Positions 53,187 to 63,330 of a DNA stretch of 64,000 bases are shown here, piece after piece. The notes below the pieces were generated by a model, which was not told the origin of the DNA, did no database searches, and was given only the letters and a program-made list of their open reading frames with translations. Position 1 is the stretch's first letter. Each line of letters starts with the position of its first letter. Source of the DNA: Pictodentalium vernedei (taxonomy: Eukaryota > Mollusca > Scaphopoda > Dentaliida > Dentaliidae); NCBI GenBank assembly GCA_031216915.1, contig CM062294.1, forward strand, positions 394,993,217 to 395,057,216, given 5' to 3'. A program made the position numbers and the translations under genes.

Positions 53187-53328
53187 GGCTTCTAATCCTA
53201 CTATGCCCACCGCTACGAGCTTCTATAGCGACCTTCTTTTTTCTGTGTACCACTAGCTTCGATGGATACGGGTCGAAGTTTGTACCAGCGTGTCCAATAA
53301 TCCTCCAATAACCTGATGAGGATATTGC
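53187..53328. repeat. Dispersed repeat G, copy 1
   Basis: It matches 54662-54798: CTTCTTTTTTCTGTG, CACTAGCTTCGATGGATACG, GTTTGTACCAGCGTGTCC, AATAACCTGATGAGGATATT. The similarity stops at GCC; the next bases differ completely. In this copy palindrome P5 follows directly. Confidence 0.85.
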
Positions 53329-53330
53329 CC

Positions 53331-53397
53331 TTTGAGTCAACCAAGGCGCCATCTGCAATGCTTTAGTATTGTAGATGGCGCTTTGTGACTCTGAAGG
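53331..53397. repeat. Palindrome P5, copy 3
   Basis: TTTGAGTCAACCAAGGCGCC, ATCTGCAATGCTTTAGTATT, GTAGATGGCGCTTTGTGACT. The stem is related to those at 8423 and 48481, but the D1 flanks are absent, so P5 also exists outside D1. Confidence 0.75.
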
Positions 53398-54661
53398 GAC
53401 GATATAAGGGTGTTACATTAGACGTTATAGATGGACATCCTGATAGTAATAGGCTATCCGATAGAGATCCTTAGATATGATTACCTCTATCTACAATGAT
53501 TTTTTTTTGAGGGGATGGGGGGTGGTGGGGGGGGGGGGGGGGGTTAAAGATATTTGAATATTTATTGCACGAATTAAACAATACAGACAAGATGGGTAGT
53601 CTTTGGTATCAAGCATTTGGGCTTCCCACACTACAGATCATGGGACCCACTCAGATCCTATACGAGTCCTAAAAGCACCCTCCAGTCGCCCCTGTGGGAG
53701 GTATAATCACCCAAGGGTCCTTTTTTAGGGCTAACTTTGCTTGTGATGTAGGGCTCTAATAAACTGTAACAAAGCAAAGACGTGAACAAATTTTAATAGC
53801 CAAATATAGTTTGGCACTATACCAGTTAAGGTCTTGTTTCCTCTTAAAAGGTATATCCGGGGGCATTGGATATCGGTAAAATGGCTACATTGGGCCATGC
53901 ATTTATTTTGTGATGATGTGGATTTAGTAAATAATGCTCATTAATGGAGATATGGTCAAAATAATCAGTTGATGGTCTTGATTCAAACTATGTACTGTCA
54001 ACTGTATTTCAGTTGAAGGTCAAAGTCACATAGTGTGTTTAATGACTAACCAGACCTGTTTGGGAGCTGACATTTTGCAAATGATAAATGGGACAATTTT
54101 TGTGTAAATTTGCTTTGAGAAATACTTTTGAAAAAAAAATGAGTAAGAAACCCATATGTTTTTTCTTTGTCACAATGTTCGTCTTACGTTGTGAAATCCC
54201 CAGGGAAATTTTGACCATTTTGACCCATTTTGGGGCAAACAACTGTGGCACACAGCTGGGTGTATTTAGAGGATATAATAAAATTTCGATTGTGTGTTGT
54301 TTTCTCAGGGAAAGGCACAGGTCACACTGAGAGCTTCCAGAAAATGTATACATCGTGAGGAATGTGAATAGTGAAGGTAATTTAAATGCGAAATATCCGC
54401 GACCGTGTTAATGCGAAGTTGTGCATTCCTTGAAAAACCGACATATTCAACAGAACGAACGTAACGAGACCTAAGATATATGTACCGACATATAGCGAAT
54501 GCTTTTTTTCGATATACCTAAATTAAAATATGAATATAAAAACCCATGACCACTGACGTCACGGTGCCTCGTTGAACTTTACATCGATTGCTCATGTGTG
54601 CTCATGTGCTGTTTGCAGTGATGTTTTCCGAAATTACGTGATGCTTACAGAAATTAAAGAG
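53398..54661. other. No gene seen; G18 tract
   Basis: G run at 53527-53544. The paired open frames at 54039-54353 (both strands) are mutual shadows with no motif. Confidence 0.45.
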
Positions 54662-54798
54662 TTGGCTTCTATGCCCATCGCCACGAGCTTCTATACTGAC
54701 CTTCTTTTTTCTGTGCACCACTAGCTTCGATGGATACGGGTCGAAGTTTGTACCAGCGTGTCCAATAATCCCCCAATAACCTGATGAGGATATTGCCC
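54662..54798. repeat. Dispersed repeat G, copy 2
   Basis: A colinear copy of 53187-53328 at roughly 90 percent identity by eye, about 1.47 kb downstream in the same orientation. Confidence 0.85.
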
Positions 54799-56283
54799 GA
54801 GTCGCACGTTGGCCGTAGCTGTGCGTTCTGCGCCTATTCCGAAGGGGCGTCCAACGCACGGCGATTGCAGACAAGAGTTAATGCCTAGAGCGGGTTGGAG
54901 CTTAAGAGGTGGTATCCCCATCTCGTCGTAGGGGTCCACTTCCGAAAATAAATTGAAATTCAGTACCCCAATCTCTTCAAAACAAGTGGGTATTGCTGTT
55001 TAGGAGGTGTGGCTGCGTAAGTTCCTGGGTATCTGTTACTTAAACTATCTTTGATGTGGCCAGAATGACGAATGCGTGTTTGCATATTCATGAAGATAAG
55101 CCTTTTCAGATCTTAAACTTGCAAAGGAACGGCTTCGCCACTCAGAAAAAGGATGGTGAACGGCGTTCCCCCGTGTTTACCCGGGAAAGCTCCATTAACT
55201 GTATATGTTGTGTGCATATTATGTACAAGCACATACGTCATAATTGTAGAAACATCTTGTTTTGTGGCTATGATCCATCGATAATGATCATCCGATAGTA
55301 TACAGATGCCGTTTCGTGTTATATCTGTATCGTCTCTTGTTGTTCTCATTCGAGTGGTCGTCAATCACGCATATCCCAGTAGCGAGAGACAAGTTTGTAC
55401 AGGCAAGTAGTCGGCGAGGATAACATTAATAGAGCAGTCTGATTGGACCTTCCTAGACTTGGTCGATGAAGTCCTTACGTAGACGATAGATGTCACTGGG
55501 TATTTGGAACAGGAACAAGAGTAGCAGGAATGGAGTTAAGGACATATAGAACAGACAGGCAGCTGAAATAGTGGTAGAACAGTCAAACTTGCACATAAAA
55601 AGTACTACACTTCGGCACCCACAAGATGGTACTGTGGGAGACTTTACTTAGATGTGCCAACATGCATTTCAATTTGTGTTATGGACCAAAATGTTAAAAC
55701 GCCCAAACCATACTACCATACACTAGTTCAATCGAACACATCCCCAAATCACGTAACCGAGTCTCTTGCATCACGTATACCCACATAGTAGCCACGTGCC
55801 ACATTCAACCTACAACGGACAGATTAGCTGAAGGAAACACATATCACCCTTACAACATACGCAGTAACACCACGTATCGTCTTGCGATTGCGACATAATA
55901 TGGACGTCCTCTGCAGCTACCAAGACAACGATGCGACACCCAACATGCAACGCATTCTCGGGGTTTTTCAAATAGGGCAGATTCATTCCTGTTATACTAC
56001 TTTAACGCGATGCGTTAAGAAAGATCGAACAGGACGAGCGTGGAGTACGAGTGACAGGAATCATTTTTTAATATACTGGAAAAATTCTAACAAGGATCGT
56101 TGATTCCTCCTCCAGTTCTCTACCGGAGCTCGTTTCTGAACTTATACCATGACTAAAGGACCCACCCGTCCCCGGAGGCGGGACGGAATATTTCTAACTG
56201 GTCGGATTGATGGAATGAGCGTTTCATACACTTCCCATTTATATAATAGATTAGGCTTGAATTCAGAAATGAAGATTCAATTT
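54799..56283. other. No gene seen
   Basis: No recognised coding or repeat feature apart from weak similarity of 56083-56157 to 41265-41340. Confidence 0.45.
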
Positions 56284-56500
56284 TTAACCCTTTACCCTTT
56301 GACATGATATCAAAATTGATTATTTTAATTTTTTTCAAATATCAATAAAACCATATCATGTTACCCTTCATTGGAACGAGTTCGATGACCTCGTTCCAAT
56401 GAGGGGGTCACATGATATAGTTTTGTTGAAAATATTTTTTCAATTGCTTAATTTGTAAATTGAGCGGGCGGATGTGGCCGATTCGTTAGGTAAAGTTTTA
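56284..56500. mobile_element. TTAA-type palindromic element, family P2, copy 6
   Basis: TTAACCCTTTACCCTTTGAC at the left, GGCCGATTCGTTAGGTAAAG at the right with the final TTAA decayed to TTTTA. Hairpin ACCATATCATGTTACCCTTC, GGAACGAGTTCGATGACCTC and return. Confidence 0.82.
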
Positions 56501-57384
56501 TAGAGAAATATCACCGGCTGAGGTCTGTGTAGATTCTTGCGTGGTACTATTGTTTTGTGCTACAGCATTTCTTTGGCTCTAAGAATAGCAATCCATTCAG
56601 GGGCGTGACGAGAGGGTGGGGTGGGGGTGCCCCCCCCCCCCATCCTGGCCAAAATTTCCTCTAGTTCGAAATTCGGAGGGCAAGTCATGAGTAGTTATAA
56701 ATTCCATCTATCTCGATTTTAGAGCTTTTTTAATGATGCTGATGTCTCCTTTACTTCCCAAAATACCAACTCGGTTTCAAATCGACAAAAATTCTAACTG
56801 TTACTATTTACAACTACAGTGTACGCGAAAGCGAGCTTCATAAGTATGCATGATGTTAAACGGTACGAGATTCCTATAATACGTTTACTTATCGTAATAA
56901 AAAAATCCTCGAAATGCACTTCAAGAAAATCTCATCATGTAAAATCGTTATCCTGAGTTAATTCCATCATTCACAGTTATAAAATGATGAAACATCGAAA
57001 ATTGATCATTCCTGCATAAGATCTGATTTAATGTTAGGACAGTGTGAATTGCTCAAAGTTCTGTGCTTGGACATTTGTTTAGCACATATTCAATTCCCAG
57101 AATAATAAAAAAACAACAATAACCTGATAATTTCATCATAAATGTGTTGGCATTACACTTACTAGAATCAATTTTATGTGCCCTTCCATGGCTTCATTTT
57201 CAAAAGTTTTCTCGGGAGTGAATTTCCAACTAGGGGGAGGGACCGAGAGGGGGTTTCCCTCCTCTTAGTTGGACATTTACTACCCTACACCCCCAATCGG
57301 AAACTTCTAGCCACGTTCCTAAATCCATTGGTTCACGCGAATACGATGCCATCAACGGGAATAATCCATGATACGAAACGACCA
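56501..57384. other. No gene seen; GC-rich repeat fragment
   Basis: 56600-56720 contains GGGGCGTGACGAGAGGGTGG and a C12 run (56630-56641). 57200-57320 has TTTCCAACTAGGGGGAGGGA and TTCTAGCCACGTTCC, similar in style to 7740-8140. Confidence 0.4.
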
Positions 57385-57456
57385 ACCAGATGCATTCTTA
57401 CATTGAGTAGAACGAATCCCAAGCATGGTCTTCCCAACACATGTTTCAATGCCTGC

Positions 57457-57487
<31 letters not shown>

Positions 57488-57509
57488 CTTTATTTCACGG
57501 TAAAACATA

Positions 57510-57960
57510 CACGCTAAAAACTAAAGTGTTAAAAACTACACTTGAAGTGCTGTATTTAACACTAAGTGCTGAACTAGCACTTTGTTCGAGTGTAGATATC
57601 CCAGAACTTGACAGGTGTTACAATAATACCACTTGACAAGTGTAATGTCGCGCCACTTAAAAGGAAACAACGCAGATGACGCGGATCAGGCTCGAACTCT
57701 CGAGCCTGATCCACGTCATCTGCGTTGTGTCCTTTTAATTATGCACCCACCAAGCGGAAATCAAATTATGGACGATTCTGGAAGAACCACCAATGTTAGA
57801 CACATGGGAAGTGCCATCCATTCAAGTTTCAGATGTCTGACGATTGCAATGTCTAAGTGCTTAAAGCATTGCACTTTGAGTGTTAAAATCAAACCCTAAG
57901 AGTTAGAATGGGTTTAACACCTTGAAAGTGTCAGTTTTTAACACTTTAGTTTTTAGTGTG
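57510..57960. mobile_element. 451-bp TIR element nested in LINE 3' UTR, copy 1
   Basis: The 28-bp TIRs CACGCTAAAAACTAAAGTGT and (right, complement) CACACTAAAAACTAAAGTGT continue as TAAAAACT and differ at one base. TA flanks both ends (57508-57509, 57961-57962). It contains a palindrome at 57657-57738. The superfamily is open: TA target suggests Tc1/mariner type, the CAC terminus also fits CACTA-like elements. No transposase. The 88-codon frame at 57633-57899 passes through the palindrome and is not a gene. Confidence 0.82.
57657..57738. repeat. Palindrome made of back-to-back SINE-like segments
   Basis: AAAAGGAAACAACGCAGATG, ACGCGGATCAGGCTCGA and the complement. Each arm reads, outwards from the centre, like SINE box B plus core: GAGTTCGAGCCTGATCC then GCGTTGTGTCC, compared with GGTTCGATTCTGACTC and GCGTCGTGTTCTTGG in the SINE at 35154. 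Confidence 0.7.
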
Positions 57961-58523
57961 TATACACAATAATAAATAGTAATAATGATGGTAAAATTAC
58001 TTGAAAACACATATGTTTACCGTGAGGAATGACAGCCAGATTGGCTGTCTTTCTGTTATCCCCAATTTAAATTCTATAGCAACATTGTACTTGACATTAT
58101 GAAATTCTAAACAGAGTACAAGTACTACTGAATATTACTTGGACCACTTTGAAACATACAAACAGTATAGGACTAATATGGGACTTGATAGCTGCTGTAT
58201 AATTCACACTCCCCATCGCAACCCCGTCTCCACAATACACCAGGGCAAAAAAATCCATCTCGAAGACTATTTGGCTGGGCTTGGAATCGAGAATACTGTG
58301 ACGAGTGTGAACGACAATTGGCTGTCACACGAAATATTTTATTTATTATTATCGTCATGGATGTTTAAGATCACTTTTATCGTCATTGTTAAGTACATGC
58401 CCTGAATTATGTTTTCAACATTGGTGTAAGTCAGGTTCAGTCAATCGCATATACCCATTATTATAAATGATTCCCACGCCGGACACTAGCAATCGGCTAC
58501 AATCTTGGAATAATAAAAGAGAT

Positions 58524-58524
<1 letters not shown>

Positions 58525-58562
<38 letters not shown>

Positions 58563-58595
58563 TTAATTAATTAATTTATTTATTTATTTTGTTTT
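58525..58595. repeat. TTTA microsatellite, copy 1
   Basis: About 17 TTTA units with a short ATTAATTAATT interruption. The counterpart at 60320-60382 is 4 bp shorter. The Tyr/Leu/Phe-rich frame there is an artefact. Confidence 0.92.
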
Positions 58596-58921
58596 CTTTT
58601 TCTTTTTCATTGTACACAACGAAGTGCTCTCAATACTACCGGCTACAATCCTGACAATAGGGATTATTACAGTGACCATCCTTCATGTACGCACCCATGA
58701 ATTTGTTTGAAATTTGTCTCTTGAAGGAGGTTCTATTCGCAGTTCATAATCTAATTCGTTCCATAGTTTTTGATAGGCAAATATTGGAAATAGGTCTAGA
58801 GACTTCGTTCTAAGGCACTTTATTTCAAATGGATAAGATTGTCTTGTGATTCTAGGTCTTATATTTGTCATCGAGAAAAAAATATTAAATGAGACGGGTA
58901 GTGTTTTGCTTTGCCAATCAT

Positions 58922-59189
58922 GTTTATTTATTTTTATTGGTGTTTAAAGTCACATACTTATGCACAATGGCTAATCATGACCGTGACAGTTTTACAGGTG
59001 GAGGAAGCCGGAGTACCCAGAGAGAACCACCGGGCATCGACGAGCAACTGTCAGCTTATCAACATTCTAACTCTGTTCAAGCTCCGCTCAAGCAGGGTTA
59101 CAGCGGTTGAAAACATGTGCACCATCGACGTGCAATACGCATTAGTACACGGCGTCATCGTGCCCCCGTGTAGGCAACCGAATAAGGCA
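58922..59189 (-). mobile_element. tRNA-type SINE, subtype A1, cut at the duplication junction
   Basis: It keeps tail A and the body (minus strand: TCGATGGTGCACATGTTTTC and GACGCCGTGTACTAATGCG), but the core and tRNA head are missing. The sequence jumps after TAGGCAACCGAATAAGG into the start of copy 2. The complete counterpart is at 60715-61073. Confidence 0.9.
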
Positions 59190-59306
59190 ACCAGATGCAT
59201 TCTTACATTGAGTAGAACGAATCCCAAGCATGGTCTTCCCAACACATGTTTCAATGCCTGCATTGATTGATTGATTGATTGATTCTTTATTTCACGGTAA
59301 AACACA

Positions 59307-59757
59307 CACGCTAAAAACTAAAGTGTTAAAAACTACACTTGAAGTGCTGTATTTAACACTAAGTGCTGAACTAGCACTTTGTTCGAGTGTAGATATCCCA
59401 GAACTTGACAGGTGTTACAATAATACCACTTGACAAGTATAATGTCGCGACACTTAAAAGGAAACAACGCAGATGACGCGGATCAGGCTCGAACTCTCGA
59501 GCATGATCCACGTCATCTGCGTTGTGTCCTTTTAATTATGTACCCACCAAGCGGAAATCAAATTATGGACGATTCTGGAAGAACCACCAATGTTAGACAC
59601 ATGGGAAGTGCCATCCATTCAAGTTTCAGATGTCTGACGATTGCAATGTCTAAGTGCTTAAAGCATTGCACTTTGAGTGTTAAAATCAAACCCTAAGAGT
59701 TAGAATGGGTTTAACACCTTGAAAGTGTCAGTTTTTAACACTTTAGTTTTTAGTGTG
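59307..59757. mobile_element. 451-bp TIR element, copy 2
   Basis: The duplicate of the element at 57510, with the same palindrome (one arm base changed, GAGCATGATCC). The left TA has become CA (AACACACACGC), consistent with mutation after duplication. Confidence 0.82.
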
Positions 59758-60320
59758 TATACACAATAATAAATAGTAATAATGATGGTAAAATTACTTG
59801 AAAACACATATGTTTACCGTGAGGAATGACAGCCAGATTGGCTGTCTTTCTGTTATCCCCAATTTAAATTCTATAGCAACATTGTACTTGACATTATGAA
59901 ATTCTAAACAGAGTACAAGTACTACTGAATATTACTTGGACCACTTTGAAACATACAAACAGTATAGGACTAATATGGGACTTGATAGCTGCTGTATAAT
60001 TCACACTCCCCATCGCAACCCCGTCTCCACAATACACCAGGGCAAAAAAATCCATCTCGAAGACTATTTGGCTGGGCTTGGAATCGAGAATACTGTGACG
60101 AGTGTGAACGACAATTGGCTGTCACACGAAATATTTTATTTATTATTATCGTCATGGATGTTTAAGATCACTTTTATCGTCATTGTTAAGTACATGCCCT
60201 GAATTATGTTTTCAACATTGGTGTAAGTCAGGTTCAGTCAATCGCATATACCCATTATTATAAATGATTCCCACGCCGGACACTAGCAATCGGCTACAAT
60301 CTTGGAATAATAAAAGAGAT

Positions 60321-60359
<39 letters not shown>

Positions 60360-60714
60360 TTAATTTATTTATTTATTTATTTTGTTTTCTTTTTCTTTTT
60401 CATTGTACACAACGAAGTGCTCTCAATACTACCGGCTACAATCCTGACAATAGGGATTATTACAGTGACCATCCTTCATGTACGCACCCATGAATTTGTT
60501 TGAAATTTGTCTCTTGAAGGAGGTTCTATTCGCAGTTCATAATCTAATTCGTTCCATAGTTTTTGATAGGCAAATATTGGAAATAGGTCTAGAGACTTCG
60601 TTCTAAGGCACTTTATTTCAAATGGATAAGATTGTCTTGTGATTCTAGGTCTTATATTTGTCATCGAGAAAAAAATATTAAATGAGACGGGTAGTGTTTT
60701 GCTTTGCCAATCAT

Positions 60715-61073
60715 GTTTATTTATTTTTATTGGTGTTTAAAGTCACATACTTATGCACAATGGCTAATCATGACCGTGACAGTTTTACAGGTGGAGGAAG
60801 CCGGAGTACCCAGAGAGAACCACCGGGCATCGACGAGCAACTGTCAGCTTATCAACATTCTAACTCTGTTCAAGCTCCGCTCAAGCAGGGTTACAGCGGT
60901 TGAAAACATGTGCACCATCGACGTGCAATACGCATTAGTACACGGCGTCATCGTGCCCCCGTGTAGGCAACCGAATAAAGCGCCTTGCCCAAGGACACAA
61001 CGCGGGTCGTCCCGGACGGAGATCGAACTCGGGACCTCTGGATAGAAGTCCAACATTCTACCACCGCGATCCC
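60715..61073 (-). mobile_element. tRNA-type SINE, subtype A1, complete
   Basis: Minus-strand head: GGGATCGCGGTGGTAGAATG and CCGAGTTCGATCTCCGTCC (box B). Core GTGTCCTTGGGCAAGGCGCT. Tail A. Flanks TGCCAATCAT (60705-60714 and 61082-61091) form a probable TSD of 10 bp. The shared TTCTAT anticodon-like region groups it with the copy at 2874. Confidence 0.9.
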
Positions 61074-62220
61074 ACTATATATGCCAATCATAAAGAAGTA
61101 ACAGAGATTGCACTTTACTTCAGTCCTCTACCTTAAGGATACGATCTCTGAGGAACAGAGGATCTGTGTGAGCATTATACCATTTAGTTTAAACAATATT
61201 TATTGAGGGAATATGCTATATGCTACAGAATTGAATACCAGAAGAGTAACAGTGCTAGTGCAACAGCTCAAAATATAACATATATTAACAGTAACCAGAC
61301 TGCAGAATGATGAAGGGGCTTCACAGGAAGCTTGTAGCTAATGTAAGTCATCTCCCGAAGTCATACATACAATTACTCTAAAAGGTGATATAGACCATAT
61401 GGATTCACACATGGACTCACACATCGCCCCCTGGAGGCCAGGGCCACTGGCCACTCACCATGATGATTTGCTTTTGAGATAAGTCATGTCTCACCCACCC
61501 CCCACCCCCACCCCGAAACCAAGTCAGGCCGTCGCACAGTGATGGTCCGCCAGAAATTCTATGAATGTAAGCGAATGATTGTAGTACCATTCACACATCA
61601 CCCAGCAACATCATACCCAATATACGCTTGTAGCTGCAAGTGCACGAATGCGACACCCAGACTGGACTCAAGACCGAATGATACAACTGTTGGCAATTCC
61701 GTCCGTAGAAAATGGAACACAGGTGGCCCAGACCGTCATGGAGCAATGCGTGAAATTGTTTAAACTTAGCATGTAAATGAAAAATTGATGTGAAAAGAAA
61801 ATATTAAAGGAAGAATGAAAAAAAAATACATAAGAAAAAATACAATAAGAAGCCAGCTTGAAAACATGGATGCGATGCCTTCATTTTCAAAAGATGGTAA
61901 ACAGTGTCTGCACGTTTAATAAGGATAAAAACTGTTACAACTTTGAGATAGCCTTGGCGGCACTGAAGCCTGGATAAGGTGATGAAAGCCAAGTTTTAAG
62001 GGGAAGTATGGGTAACTTCAACAGGCCGGACACGTGTGTAGATCGTACAAGGTAAGTCGGCGAGCTGTAGTCATTGGAAACGCCCACTTTATAAAATGAA
62101 CTAATGCACCACTTCAAAAACAAGATGGTTCTGATTATTCAAGAATTTGGAGCCAAAAATAAGTGTCGATATATCTGGAGTAAATGGGAGTAAAGTGATA
62201 GTGTTATTACGAACATATGA
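61074..62220. other. No firm gene
   Basis: Ordinary sequence. The 74-codon frame at 61539-61763 has a cysteine cluster (YACSCKC) but no known pattern. The A+T-rich 61800-62120 has no recognisable LINE motif, though it lies downstream of one on the minus strand. Confidence 0.4.
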
Positions 62221-62224
62221 GATT

Positions 62225-62770
62225 ATACCATTATAATACCATTATAATACCAGTTGTTGTTTATAATGCGAATGCTTCGCTTTTATGGAAGGGAGAGCTT
62301 TACCGATTTTGAGTTACCCCATATGTGTATACCACAGGCTATATAACTATGAATAAGTGCATAATATAAAGTTACCATTGCTTCGCGTGGTAGTATTTTT
62401 TCGCTTTATGCAATGCATAATTTACTCAGGCTATTTTAGTGCATATTTGGTCAATGTGATACTTGTAAGATAGATGATCATACATCAAAATTCCCAAGAA
62501 TTTCAAAGAAGTTTCAGTTTCATTCTGCCCCACCCTGTTTATTTTACGTTCGTTGATGTAAATATTACGATTCGTGAGAGTAACATTTTGTGTTGGATTT
62601 ATTAAAATATATTTCGTTTTCTTTGCATTTAACATGAGTTCATTAATGGAGCACAATCAGAGATTTTGGCTAGTTCACTATTTACATAATTAGTCAAATG
62701 ATTAATATCTTTACCCGAGGAAAAATACGGTGGTGTCATCGGATAGGGACAGGAAGGGTAGGGAAGTGGA
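62225..62770 (-). pseudogene. CR1/Jockey-like LINE fragment (RT middle)
   Basis: Read from 62770 downwards: SDDTTVFF (motif C; the usual Ala before DD is Ser), GKDINHLTNYVNSELAKISD, a frameshift, then LMLNAKKTKYILINP, SLKFLGILMYDHLSYKYHID, LPREAMVTLYYALIHSYIA, GIHIWGNSKSV and RIINNN. It ends in a repeated TACCATTATAA string (62225-62255). It covers the very block deleted from the LINE at 44050-46485 and shares its KKTKYIL and RIINN phrases, so both may belong to one family. Confidence 0.82.
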
Positions 62771-62975
62771 ACGTATTATATCGGGTAATGTTGAATTCAC
62801 ACAATATTCGTGGTATAAATGGTTACTATGAGGTGTAGAACTTTCTCATAATCCTTCTAAATATGAAAAATGATCAAACCACAATTATTCATCGAATGGT
62901 TTCCATTCAAGTCTTCGACAATAAAACAGATGTTTCCTCTTCACTATTGCCCCATCTTCTGCTTATGTTGACAGA
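62771..62975. other. No gene seen
   Basis: Nothing recognised. Confidence 0.35.
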
Positions 62976-62977
62976 TG

Positions 62978-63330
62978 TGCAGTGGCGTAGCTAAGGGGGT
63001 GGGGTGGGGGGTCCCTGAGGGGTCTTTGACCCCTAAATTTTTTGCTGCCTCCATATAAGAACATTGACCCAATGTAAGTTTCACTCAATAAACAGCCCCA
63101 AAATGGCCGCCAATATAGGGGCCACACGCGCTACAAATTCGCTCTTAGATCACTAAATTTTTTCAAATTTACTCGGGTATGTGTCCTGACTAGGACTCTC
63201 CGATCGTTGCCCACTCCACCACTCCCCTCCAGTTGTTGCCCCTCCATCCACTTCCCTTGTTAGTAGAGGCCCCCGAAACCCCGCTGGATAGGACATCCCT
63301 ATTTATAGTATCCTGGCTTCGCGCCTGCAG
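62978..63330. mobile_element. GTGGCGTAG-ended dispersed repeat, copy at right edge
   Basis: Left end GCAGTGGCGTAGCTAAGG, right end CCTGGCTTCGCGCCTGC, an imperfect TIR. It shares AAAATGGCCGCCAATATAGG, CACGCTACAAAT and TTCGCTCTTAGA with the copy at 9578. No transposase. The minus-strand 76-codon frame at 63190-63420 is not conserved in the other copies. Confidence 0.62.

Larger units (their letters stand above)
57458..58880 (-). pseudogene. LINE 3' end (minus strand), copy 1 of duplicated unit
   Basis: Read from 58880 downwards: RPRITRQSYPFEIKCLRTKS then QKLWNELDYELRIEP, like the C-terminus of CR1/Jockey-type ORF2; a TTTA microsatellite; then a 3' UTR with stem-loop AAGACAGCCAATCTGGCTGT (58031-58052); then, after a nested TIR element, AATAAAGAATC and AATC repeats to 57458. 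The stem-loop also occurs in the LINE at 44050-46485. The second copy of the unit repeats this at about 59263-60673. Confidence 0.7.
57385..60978. repeat. Tandem duplication of a 1.8-kb segment
   Basis: Copy 1 is 57385-59189 and copy 2 is 59190 to about 60978. Corresponding features are offset by 1797 bp (left part) or 1793 bp (right part); the differences come from the ATTG and TTTA microsatellites. Elsewhere only a few substitutions are visible, for example GTCGCGCC versus GTCGCGAC near 57648 and 59445. Both copies contain the same LINE end, nested TIR element and SINE part. The junction lies inside a SINE. Confidence 0.95.

Noticed and set aside
57633-57899. 88-codon frame repeated at 59430-59696, and 58139-58405 / 59936-60202
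   Set aside because: The conservation comes from the recent tandem duplication, not selection; the first frame crosses the palindrome of the nested TIR element.
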